Part shown: piece by piece, positions 46,304-56,163 of the stretch
How the letters are laid out: each line of letters begins with the position of its first letter
How positions within the stretch are numbered: position 1 is the first letter of the stretch
Assembly (NCBI GenBank): GCA_030765065.1
Contig: CM060989.1
Span: 63,874,001-63,938,000, forward strand
From: Deroplatys truncata
Taxonomy: Eukaryota > Arthropoda > Insecta > Mantodea > Mantidae
DNA length: 64,000 nt
Direction: 5' to 3'
Program-made: the position numbers and the translations under genes
Notes under the pieces: generated by a model
Database searches by the model: none
What the model was told of the DNA's origin: nothing
What the model saw: the letters and a program-made list of their open reading frames with translations, nothing else

Positions 46304-46650
46304 AGCACACAATTTATGACATATACATTTTTTTTGGTTGAGTGAACCAGTTTCGACATACTGGTTGTTATTCCCTTAAATTTTCCAATACTCATACTTT
46401 TTCTCAAATGGAATTCGTTATTCATTTTTTTATGTCCTGGCAATGCAAAGAGAATGGAATAATCCACATAGCTACTAGCTCTTAAAATATTTGACTATAG
46501 CTTAAAGCCTACCAATTCCCCTTGCATCTACAAGAAACTTAGCAATAAAATTAACATCTCGATAAACATGAAGCATATGGAGAATAAGCGTTTGTAAAAA
46601 TATTTTGTACAAGAGTAGAGAAATTCATGTGAGTGTAACACATCAGATTT
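46304..46650 (-). repeat. Inverted partial family A copy
   Basis: Begins AGCACACAATTTATGACATA directly at the end of the previous copy and runs to GTGAGTGTAACACATCAGAT. It is the complement of about 45421-45770, giving a hairpin with arms of about 345 bp. Confidence 0.85.
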
Positions 46651-46659
46651 TTTCCCTAT

Positions 46660-47390
46660 CTACTTAAACCTTTCTAAAAACAGGTGCATTGCGCATTTCG
46701 TTATAGATACAAAGCGAATAGCGATAGTCGAATGCTTTACTACTGGAATCTACAAGGTGGCCTTAAAATGCTATGCCCTTTCCAAGACATCGAGAGAAAC
46801 GTTTGAAAATCGACAGGACTTCAGAAGAATGCCTTAGTATTGATAAATTCGAAACCATTAATCTCGGGAATGGCCGATACCACAAAAAAGCTATTCGAAA
46901 TAAACTATGTATTTTAAAGAGATCTACATTTTTGGTGTAGTTCGTTTTCGACTATCGCTTGAAGTTTACCAAATTCCTTCCGAATGAAGAAGACTACACA
47001 GGCTATTTCTGGAAAATTCAAGATAAAGCATTTTATTTGTCACGTAAGTATCTTTAATATATGGTATTTTAATAAAAATTGTTTGAGCCATTTTTCAGAA
47101 AATCAAGAAATTCGAAAAATGTTCCATTGTTTGAGGGGGGATTTTATTGAAAATCTTCGTATCACTCTTTCAAGTATTGAACTTAAATACTATGCTTAGT
47201 GTTTATCTGACATTTCTTTTTGACATTTCTGTTCAGAGACACACACACACACACATGCATTTTCCAAGAACTGCTTCTTTTGGATTCAGGGGCCTCAAAA
47301 CGTGTATTTCCGGTGAAGTCTCGATATCTAATTTTTGGGCGGAATGCAATACTTTCTGTACCTAATATGTATCTGGTACAGAAAGTAATA
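46660..47390 (+). repeat. Diverged family A copy
   Basis: From GCGCATTTCGTTATAGATAC to ATCTGGTACAGAAAGTAATA. The end block CAGGGGCCTCAAAACGTGTA is clear. Confidence 0.7.
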
Positions 47391-47778
47391 AAACACAAAA
47401 GTTGTAACTCGCTCGTGATCTGACTTACTAGCGATTTTGGTTTTTATTACTCTATTTATTTTACATCGCTGTAACTACAGAGTCATGTCGCAACGGATCT
47501 GTTAGTGGATAACTCTTAGATCGAGGTGTGGTGGACAGTTAGGCTTCTAGGTCTCATCGCTGTAACCATACCATTTTGCTTTGCCGTGTGCACAAAGACC
47601 CTAGTGCATAGCAGCTGGATCTTCTGCTACGTGCCGTGCAGATGGCATTAGGGTGCCGTCCAGTCTAACTGGTGCTTTCATATAGAAATGCGGACAGTTA
47701 GCACAGCATTCGCTTTTAACACCTATTTTTCATTTTTAATATTGTTTTAGACTAAAGGTGGAACTTCGGGTCGTGGTA
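47391..47778. other. Unassigned, possible SINE continuation
   Basis: Nothing coding. The last bases before the mariner may continue SINE 3 at 49053, because removing the mariner joins GGATATTTAA to TACCACGACCCG on the minus strand. Confidence 0.3.
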
Positions 47779-49050
47779 CGAGGGGCACTATTTACGTTTT
47801 GAGGCCTAATAATTAAAACAAAGTTCTGATTCAAAACTGCTTTATTGTTGTTCAAAATATTCTTCTTTATGATCAATACACTTTTGCATCCGTTTGAACC
47901 ATTTGTCAAAGCATTTATTCCAGTCTTCTTAAGACACCTCCAAAACATTGTTTTTGAAGGCATCAACGGCTTCTTCTGCCAACGAAAATCGTTGTCCACG
48001 CAATTTATTCTGATGTTCGGGAACAAAAAGAAGTCATTGGGTGCCAAATCAAGACTGTATGGCGGATGACTCATCAATGCGATTTTTTGAGCCTTGAAAT
48101 ACTCTGTTGTTAGACGAGATGTGTGTGCGCTCGCATTGTCTTGTTGAAGAACGATCCTACGGTTCTTGTTGGTTTTCCTTACTTCACCGAAGACTTCCGG
48201 CAAACAAATGGTTGTGTACCATTCGGCATTGACCGTTTTACGTTCCTCTAAAGGCACTGTTGCCACATGGCCAGTTTTGCTGAAAAAGCAGGCGACCATT
48301 TGCTACGAAGTGCTTCGAGTGCGAACAACTTTTGTTGGATTTCCTTCATCTTGAAACACCCATACAATCGACTGCTGTTTACGTTCCGGCTCATACGCAT
48401 AGATCCATGATTCGTCACCTGTTACAATCTTATATACGTCTTTTGAGACACCGCTATTGTATTTCTTGAGCAATTCTGTACACCAATCGACACGAGCATC
48501 TTTTCGAGATTGCGTCAAATTATGTGGGATCCAACGAGAGCAAATCTTTTTCACGGCTAAATAATCATACAATATCTTATATATGCTGGTAGAACTAATG
48601 CCTAGGGTTGCCTCAATCTCACAATATGTCGCATGACGATCTTTCATTATTAGTTTTTGCACAGCATCAATATTTTCTGACACAACAACTGATTTTGGAC
48701 GACGTTCACGAACTTCATCATTGAGCAAACGGCGGCCACGATTAAATTCGTTATACCAGCGTTTCACAATGGCAAAGGGTGGAGTTTCGTCGCCAAATGT
48801 GGAAGTTAGTTGATCGATGTTGTCTTGATAATCCACGTCGAAAGTCGTAATAAATCATTGCACGAACATTTTCACGAGTTAATTCCATGTTACAATTTTC
48901 ATGTTAGTGTAAACTAAAGAAATGACGCTCTGTTGACAAAATGTTTGAAGCAGATTATGGTAAAAAATGTCAAACCTTCCATTGAAAACGTCATATGGCA
49001 CCTACAACATTCAGGGTTGCCAAGGCTCAAAATGTAAATAGTGCCCCTCG
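47779..49050 (-). mobile_element. Nearly full-length mariner
   Basis: 1272 bp with TIRs CGAGGGGCACTATTTACGTT and the complement CGAGGGGCACTATTTACATT, one mismatch in 20, flanked by TA (47777-47778 and 49051-49052). Size and layout are those of a complete mariner. This is the best preserved D34D element in the window. Confidence 0.96.
47843..48888 (-). pseudogene. Mariner transposase, few lesions
   Basis: Start at ATG 48888 (complement), MELTRENVRAMIYYDFRRGL. A single-base frameshift follows, and the frame continues QDNIDQLTSTFGDETPPFAI. The HTH signature AIVKRWYNEFNRGR and linker RERRPKSVV follow. Catalytic boxes are VTGDESWIYAYEPE, IVLQQDNASAHTS and PYSLDLAPNDFFLFP (L replaces P before the aspartate). 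One in-frame TAG lies after RTRSTS. A frameshift after FLFPNI and one more stop near the C-terminus precede TAA at 47843-47845. It is inactive but recent. Confidence 0.93.
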
Positions 49051-49052
49051 TA

Positions 49053-49195
49053 TTAAATATCCAACCCGGTATTTACCTTAGCAGAGGAAGGAAACCAGAA
49101 AAAACCTCAGTCAGATTGATTGGCCCACGGGATATGAACCCGGGACTCCCGAATGCGGGCCATAGACTTACCGCCTGAGGCATCCCGCTCCGTGT
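49053..49195 (-). mobile_element. tRNA-derived SINE 3
   Basis: On the minus strand: CTCAGGCGGTAAGTCTATGG, then the B-box-like GGGTTCATATCCCG (complement near 49130-49143). Then comes TGAGGTTTTTTCTGG with TTTCCTTCCTCTGC, a diverged form of the domain shared by SINEs 1 and 2. The 3' part probably extends past the mariner. Confidence 0.65.
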
Positions 49196-49649
49196 TTTTG
49201 AAACGCTAATAAATTTTCCGATAATATTGAAACTTCTTATAATTTTAACTATGCTTTTTTGTGGAGAATATATTGATCATTCTAAACGTATCTTAAATCC
49301 ACAATACGTGCGTTCGCTAGAAGTTTAGCAAGGTCCCTAAGGTCATATCCTGAATAGTATATCTACTATTAAACGGAGGAGCCTAGTACGAGTACATTAC
49401 TGTTTGCTATGCAGTGAAAGCTGCCCTGTTCATCGCAATGTACCTACCTACTGTACCTATTGGATGGTTTGCTGGTTGCTTAGCAACGCGATTCATTTGT
49501 TTTCTCCCTCCTGTCGTGATGGGTAAATGCCTCTGCTTGGGAGGCTCCGGTTCACAACCCCTCAGTGAAACCACAGGTAAATCTGGACTTAACTTACTCA
49601 GTCTTGCGCAGAGGACAGCCTTAGACTCTAAATTCTGACTATGCTTTGT
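49196..49649. other. No recognisable feature
   Basis: No supported feature. Confidence 0.4.
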
Positions 49650-50880
49650 TTTCTTTACCTATATGTATGTATTTATTTATTTCCACAATGCTATACAAAA
49701 ATCTTACAATTTTTAATACATTACTTTGACTTGCTATTTTTTCTTTAGCCTACCATGCATTTTAACACCGTTGTTATTTATGCATGGTGGGCCATAACAA
49801 ATTCATATTGCTTTATTGTTCTAAACCATTTTTCTCTTACTCTCCCCATATATTCTCCTATTCTTTTTATATCCCTCTACTTTTGTATTTTCATTATCCT
49901 AACTTTTAATACTTCTTTGTTAACATTCTTCCATTCTTTAGGTAAAACCTGATCTTTCCACAACTTAGTTTCTTCACATTCAATTATATAATGCAAATCA
50001 TTATCTACCTCTCCACAAAGAGGACACCTATTCAAATTCGCTCCCTTCCTATCTTCCCTTAGCCTATGTGCACTTAATCTGGACCAGGCCCACCCTTCTA
50101 TCATAACCTATTACCTACATCCACATACTTCTCCCTTCCTCAGTCAACCTTTAATTGTTTATATAGTTCCAAACTTTTCTTTCCTTCTAGACTTTGAAAT
50201 AACACTTGTTTCTCTATATCTTGCACTCTGTTCTTCACTTCCTTCCAGAAAGCTTTAACTAACCACTCTCTCTCCTCCCATAAGATACCCATTCCTATTT
50301 CCTGTTCATTCCAGCACTGGATTTTTCTTGTATTATTAAACATTGCCTCAAGATATTATGCTCGTCCAATGATTTCACTCTATGCCAATATTTAAGTATC
50401 CTTTCTACCATCATGCACTTACTACCTACTCTTCCCAACTCCAACATTGCTGCTCCTTTAAGTGATGAAATAGATAAACCTAACATACATTTACAGAACG
50501 ATCTATGTACTTTATCAATAATCTCCCATCCTTTGTCACCTCCCCAAATCTCTGATCCATAGACCATTTTTGCTTCAACTACAGCTTTGTAAACCCTTTC
50601 CAACCATTTAATTTGCATATCTGGTATTTTCTGTAAGCATATTCTTATGGCAGTCATTGCTAATCTTCCCTTAGCTAAGACACTTATCTTGTGATCTTTC
50701 CATGTCCCATCACTTCTTATTCTCACTCCCAAATAATCAAACTTGTTTACTATTTGCAACTCTTCCCCTTCCACAAACCACTTTTCCTCCTTAATTCAAT
50801 TTATAGCCCTTTTTAAATACCATTATCTTTGATTTTTTAAAATTTATTCTTAAACCCCATTTCTTACAAAAATGAATATA
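49650..50880 (-). mobile_element. LINE copy related to 5037-6517, decayed
   Basis: Minus-strand LINE with its 3' end near 49650 (TATGTATTTATTTATTT region) and its 5' end cut just after the FADD region. It encodes recognisable RT C-terminal segments in three frames. No target duplication was found. The right side abuts a tRNA-like sequence. Confidence 0.85.
49877..50820 (-). pseudogene. LINE ORF2 C-terminal part, frameshifted
   Basis: From the right: EELQIVNKFDYLGVRIRSDG aligns with EQIEVVKEFDYLGIRFSSNG of the 5-kb copy. Then come LERVYKAVVEAKMVYGSEIW and LELGRVGSKCMMVERILKYW. After a frameshift come WKEVKNRVQDIEKQVLFQSL and LNRCPLCGEVDNDLHYIIEC, the C-terminal CxxC-H-C motif. Stops and frameshifts near 50295 and 50140 break it. 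Confidence 0.85.
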
Positions 50881-50915
50881 TGATATGTAACACTTTTGTT
50901 AGACCTGCTAATGAA

Positions 50916-50985
50916 CATGGGATTGAACACGGGCCGCCTCGTGAGAGGCGAGCGGTCCAACCGCTCGGCCACGGCGCCGCCGAAA
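50916..50985 (-). repeat. tRNA-like sequence (SINE head or tRNA pseudogene)
   Basis: On the minus strand: GGCGGCGCCGTGGCCGAGCG with A box GTGGCCGAGCGGTTGG, an anticodon-like hairpin CGCCT-loop-AGGCG, and B box TGTTCAATCCC. It resembles a Ser/Leu-type tRNA without a variable arm. No 3' acceptor strand pairs with GGCGGCG, so it is not a functional tRNA gene. Confidence 0.6.
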
Positions 50986-51069
50986 CGCATGTATTTACTA
51001 CTACAGGTAGGTACATGACAAGTAACAAATGATAAACTTTTCAAATCTACACATGATCTTTGAGCCCTA

Positions 51070-52238
51070 ATATTCAGTATTTGGTGTGACCTCTATGCGC
51101 TGCAATTAGAGCTGCTATACGCCGTGGCATTGAATCAAAAAGGTTCTGAATAAGTTCGTGAGGGATTTCCCCCCACGCAGTTTGTATTCGAGCCCACAAA
51201 TCCGTGACACTGGTTACTGGAGGACCGTGACGCACCAACCATATCCCAGACATGTTCGATGGGCGACATGTCAGTCGAAAGTGCAGGCCACGGAAGCAAT
51301 GGTACCCATCGCTCCTCGAAGAAGGCTTGTAACTACAATGCTCGCAATATGTGGCCGGGCATTGTGCTGTTGAAATGTGGCCTGTGGAGATGCCTGAAGC
51401 AGGGCAGTACCTCAGGCTCTACAACCGCCGTTAGGTACCGGTTGCTGTTCAAAGTGCCCTCAATTTGTAGGAGGCGAGATCGGGTGTTTGTCCGCTATGC
51501 TGCTCAACAATGCAGCCCTCCAGGTTGCGCTCACCACGGTACCGCCGGACACGTATGCGGGCATCACTGTAGGACACATTGAAGCGGAACTCGTCCGAAA
51601 AGACTACATTTTGCCACTCAGCACCCCAGTGACATGTTCACGTGTCCATTGCAGTCGGAGGAGCTTGTGGTTTCTGGACAATGGAAGCCGACGTAATGGC
51701 ATGCATGCAACCAGTTCAACCTGCAGCAGACGGCGACAAACCGTTGATGTAGACAAGTTCATACTTGTTGCAGTGCTCCAGCATCGAGCCAACACTGTGG
51801 ATGAAGCTGTACGGTCCGTTATGGCCATGCGGACAAGATGACGGTCATCCCGTGCTGTGGTCCAGTACCCGCTCTTCGCTGCGTACGACCTTCATCTATC
51901 CACTGCTTCCACACACGCACCACTGTCGTAGCAGCAAGCCCTGTACAAGCCGAAATGTCACCAATCGTTCTGCCCCGTTCGAACTCACTCACATGCGGCT
52001 ACCTTTGACGTCGACGAGGCATACTGGCACTCGCGTTATTGCTTCCACCTTGTTTGACAGCCCTACACTGACTACACTGGGCGCAACACTGACCGACACG
52101 AGAGGGTTCGGCCTACGTGCACCCTATCTCTCTGCAAACCTAATCACTTATTGCTTGCACACTCTTCTACACTTCTACCAAGTTTGAAATTATTCAGGAA
52201 ATTCTTTCTTGGTGCTGCAAGTTTCACAAACGGCAGTG
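51070..52238 (-). mobile_element. Tc1-like transposon, second family
   Basis: The right end carries a TIR (minus-strand CACTGCCGTTTGTGAAACTT) followed by TA at 52239-52240. The left TIR is not recognisable and may have been lost near the tRNA-like sequence. The interior is a single decayed transposase gene. Confidence 0.8.
51074..52040 (-). pseudogene. Tc1-type transposase (DD34E), second family
   Basis: Minus strand. First box VVFSDEFRFNVSYSDAR, then RVRRYRGERNLEGCIVEQHS. The second box is FQQHNARPHIA, with histidine in place of the catalytic aspartate. After a frameshift come WVPLLPWPALSTDMSPIEHV and WDMVG, which supply the catalytic glutamate. The C-terminus DSMPRRIAALIAAHRGHTKY-stop closes at 51074-51076. 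Upstream HTH sequence is decayed. At least two frameshifts, stops and a lost catalytic residue make it dead. Confidence 0.87.
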
Positions 52239-52287
52239 TATATAGTTTACATTTTCAAGAATGCAGAAAAAATAGGAATAGCTAGTA

Positions 52288-52727
52288 CGAGGTCTGTTCA
52301 AAAAATTCCGGAACATCTGTAATTTCGTGTCAATGGGGGTGTTGGAGCGAAATGCTGTTGGCATCCTACACACGCCTGTGTTTAATGTGTAACTGCCGGA
52401 AATTACAATATTCTATGTTTGTTAGTTATTGTTCAGTGCTGTATTGAGTAGAACGTTGTGTCGTATAGTTTGCGAATTTCGAGATGGCAGAGTTAGAAGA
52501 GCAACGCGTCTGCATTAAATTCCGCGTTAAACTCAAGAAAACCTTTACAGAGACACACCAAATGATCCAGGAAGCCTAAGGTGATGAGTTCTTAAGCCGT
52601 ACTCAGTATTACGAATGGTTCACATGGTTTAAAAATTGCCGGATGGAAGTTAAAGATGACCCTCGTTCAGGACGCCCTACCAACGACGCTCATATCAGGA
52701 ACGTCAACGAAATTGTGCGTATATGGA
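52288..52727 (+). mobile_element. 5' fragment of a mariner (third family)
   Basis: Starts after TA (52286-52287) with CGAGGTCTGTTCAAAAAATT, a mariner-type TIR. It runs into the gene and is truncated near 52727. No right end is present. Confidence 0.8.
52484..52727 (+). pseudogene. Mariner transposase N-terminus
   Basis: MAELEEQRVCIKFRVKLKKT, then ETHQMIQEA-stop, then the helix-turn-helix SRTQYYEWFTWFKNCRMEVK and linker DDPRSGRPTN. One in-frame TAA and truncation before the catalytic domain. Confidence 0.83.
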
Positions 52728-52852
52728 TAGAATTTTTTTTAAAAGAAAGTTTTCATCACCGAATATAGTTACATAAAAAGGGAAGCAAAGAAATTATTAT
52801 TATTGGCCTTCACTAGCAACGCGGTATATGTAACCTGTGGCATTAGAAATAT

Positions 52853-53520
52853 AAAAAAAAATCTTATGTATAACACTCACATGACTTTCTCTACTCTTGT
52901 ACAAACTATTTTTACAAACAAATTCGCATTTGAGAAAAGTATAAGTATTGGAAAATTTAAGGGAATAACAAGCAATATCTCGAAAGTGGTTCACACAACA
53001 ACAAAATTGTATATGAAATAAATTGTGTATTTTAACGCGATCTACATTTTTTGTGTAGTAAAATTTTGTCTATCTCTTATGGTTTACCAGTTATGCAAAA
53101 GTCGTTCACAATGAAGAATACTTTTGGAGACATTCCCAGAAAATTCGAGATAAACATTTCAATTGTCATGAAAGTATCTTAAATATATGATATTTTAATC
53201 AAAATCGTTAGAGCCATTTTTGAGAAAATAAAAATTTTCGAAAAATGTTCTATGTAAAGGATAATATGGGGTGGGAAGATTTTCTTGAAAACCTTCGTGT
53301 TGCATCTCTGTAAGATACTGAACCTAAATACCAAGTTTGGTGTTTATCTGTTCGTTTCTAAGTTATGCTGTTCACAGACACACACACGGACATGTTTCCA
53401 AAAATGCTTTTTTTATTCAGGGGTCTCAAAACACGTATTTCCGGTGAAATCTCGGTATCGAATTTTTGGGTGGAATACAATACTTCTCCTACTTACTAAA
53501 CGTGGTAGAGAAAGTAAAAA
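52853..53520 (+). repeat. Family A copy with deletion
   Basis: From ATCTTATGTATAACACTCAC to GTGGTAGAGAAAGTAAAAAT. About 200 bp after TTTTTACAAACAAATTC is missing. Confidence 0.85.
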
Positions 53521-53724
53521 TTGTGCCGATCGCAGAATGTGAAACAGGAACTATTTTGGGATTAGTTACGATGCAAAATTGTTTACATGCTTTTATACAG
53601 AGTAAACTACAAATAAGAACATAATTTTCCTACTATGATAAAACTCAAATGTTCAGCAATACCTCTTGGAAACCCCCGCCTATGATCATCACTCTAGCCA
53701 AATACAACAAAATGGACACAGATA

Positions 53725-54312
53725 TTATCCATTAGCAGCGAATGTTTAACGAAATTTGTGGCATGCACCAAAACTTCATACCTATATACACTGATGGAAC
53801 TAACATGAATGGGAGTAGTGTTTGTGCTATGGTAAATCCTGAAACAGCCTTCCGAATTACCTCTCTATATTCTCCTGTGAACTTTTTGCCATAATATTTG
53901 CCCTGGAATACATAATGACAGCTGAACAACGTTGTTAATCATCTTCACTGACTCCACGAGCGCAATTCTAGCTCTTCAATAGAAGTAACCCAGAAACTCT
54001 TTAGTGTAAAACATGTTACAGCTGTATAATGAGATAAAAGCCAGCAATAAACGTGTGACGCTGTCATGGGCATATCTGGAATGAAAAAGCTAAAGAAGCA
54101 ACATGCCACTCTCCAAGCCTGGCCGACCTCAAGGTCACGACTTCCAAAATTTCCTAAAGTATGAAATATGTAAGAAATGGAAGCTACACTGGAGTTCCAC
54201 ATCCAATAGCAAACTAGTCGCCTTAAGCTCCAATCCTAGTTTCAGTTACCCAATAAAACATCTAATTCGTCGTGACCAGGTACTTGTCACCAGGCTGCGT
54301 ATCGGACATACT
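53725..54312 (+). pseudogene. LINE RNase H domain
   Basis: FIPIYTDGTNMNGSSVCAM has the first RNase H aspartate. Later segments in shifted frames resemble the rest: LNNVVNHLH, EIKASNKRVTLSW and GISGNEKAKEA. It ends TRLRIGHT, the C-terminal motif of I-type LINEs. Many stops. Confidence 0.75.
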
Positions 54313-56101
54313 AGGTTTGTTCCAACACGATTCAGAATCGATTCCGAATTATCTGAGTGTGCGCAGTAGCTAAGTGGCGTTCCAACACGACAGAGAATCA
54401 GTTCAGAACCAATTATGAATTTCCAGTTTGCTGTTCCAACGTATTTGGGAACTAGTTCGGAACGAGTGAAATCGGTTCGGGATGAAGAGTAGGAACTGAA
54501 AATTCCAGACATGCGCAGATTATATGGTCTACAGCGCATACTCAGTTAATTCAGAATCGATTCTAATCGCTTGGAACAAACCCGACAGAGAGAATTGAAA
54601 AAGTGACATACTCTCTGTATTCAGTAGAAAATAAATTTGAATATGTAATTTATTCCTCCATTCGTGTTTATTTCTCAATACGGAATAGCAAAGGTGTTTG
54701 GTAAGCAGTTGCTCGCTGTTGAGTAGTATGGCGACATACTTGAGGAAAAGAACAAACGTCTATCAAAGCCAGGTAGCAAAACAGCGTTCAAAGATAACAA
54801 TAATGAGTGATTTAGAAGGTGACAGTGATCTTTTTAATGATGCATCGACTTCCGAAGAAGAGGATTATTTCCATTTAAACGTTATTCCGTTATTTTGGGA
54901 CCTTTACCCCTTTTTGGCACCTTTATACCATTTCCCCCCAACCATGCCCATAATCCCCTTTTTCTTTTAAGTTTCATTCCAATTTATTCTTTAACTTTCA
55001 ATTAACGTCTCCTCAGCTTGCTGTGTACGTGCGAATAGTAAGTCTACCTCTTTCAGTAAACGCCGCGCGGGAATTGAAAGCACACCCGCAACAATGGAAA
55101 ATAATTGTGTGTTCGACGATAACCTCTTTCTCTCACTTTACTGCTATAAAGTAGCCCGCAATAATGCAATTGATAATGAGTGATTCTATTCCACCAGAAT
55201 CAGTAGCCTGCTGTTCGTGAATGTGAGTTTGTTGCTGTGAGAGACGTCATCTGTTTACGTGGAGACGAAGCCTGGGCAGGCAGAGACGACAATAACCTCA
55301 ACCGCGCAGTTCCGAGAATTATTAAGACTGGGCTATAATTCACAAAACAATTATATATAAAGAAATAAAAATTTCAGCCCAATTGAATACATAGTTTAGA
55401 AAATAGCCATTTCAGTTGTGCATCCCCTTAAATAAACCAGCACCTTATTGTGCCTTTTTCACCTTATTTGAGCACCTTTTCCCTTCCTTTTTTCATCTGA
55501 AATTTGCAACTAAAAATCCTAACCCTGATCATAAGCATACATTGGTACATGTAATTTTGTATTATTTGAATTACGTTCGGAATAGAATTTATGTGGGGTG
55601 TCATTGTCTCAGAGTATTGGAGTTTTAAATTAAACATTGTGTTTAGAAGCTTCTGTAGCAGGAAACCTAATGTTAAATTGGAATTGTGTTAAATTACTTT
55701 TTCCGGGTTCTGGTTTAAATATAATATCTATAAATTACAATTGTTATTCGCAATAACTCAGTATCAATGGCTTTAAGCCGATAAACGAACGCGATTTATT
55801 TTTGCTCGAATATTAGGACTGGAATCAGTATGAAAGAAACGCTTACGATGAACATATATACACATACGTACATCGGCGGAGTTTGATTTCATTCATCAAC
55901 GCTGTAAACGTAGATATTTGATCGTCTTCTGATTGACCGTGCAACGAAGAAGGCCGTGACAGAACGCGAACGGTTCAAGTAGTGTTCCAACCACACAAAA
56001 TTCCGAATTAGTTCTGTGAGCGTACCGGACTGGAGCATGTGCATTAGCATGTGTTGGGATTAGTTCCGAACCCGTTCAGAACCGTGTGTTGGAACAAACC
56101 T
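54313..56101 (+). mobile_element. DNA transposon with 3-bp duplication (Harbinger-like)
   Basis: Ends AGGTTTGTTCCAACACG on the left and the complement AGGTTTGTTCCAACACAC on the right, flanked by ACT (54310-54312 and 56102-56104). Excising it restores the LINE reading GHT-AITHSYR. The 3-bp duplication suggests PIF/Harbinger, but I see no DDE domain. Subterminal GTTCCAAC and GAATCGATTC motifs recur. 54313-54583 is itself a near-palindrome ending GGAACAAACC. Confidence 0.65.
54728..54970 (+). other. Uncertain short frame in Harbinger-like element
   Basis: MATYLRKRTNVYQSQVAKQR continues through MSDLEGDSDLFNDASTSEEE, an acidic stretch, and ends in a hydrophobic, proline-rich run from low-complexity DNA. 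It could be a remnant of an element-encoded protein. I recognise no domain. Confidence 0.25.
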
Positions 56102-56163
56102 ACTGCAATTACACATTCATATCGTCAGCCTACTGTCACTCCATTCTCACAGTTCAGCATATA

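Noticed and set aside
50916-50985. Functional tRNA gene on the minus strand
   Set aside because: A and B boxes and an anticodon-like stem are present, but the acceptor stem has no pairing partner and the 3' part decays. A SINE head or tRNA pseudogene fits better.
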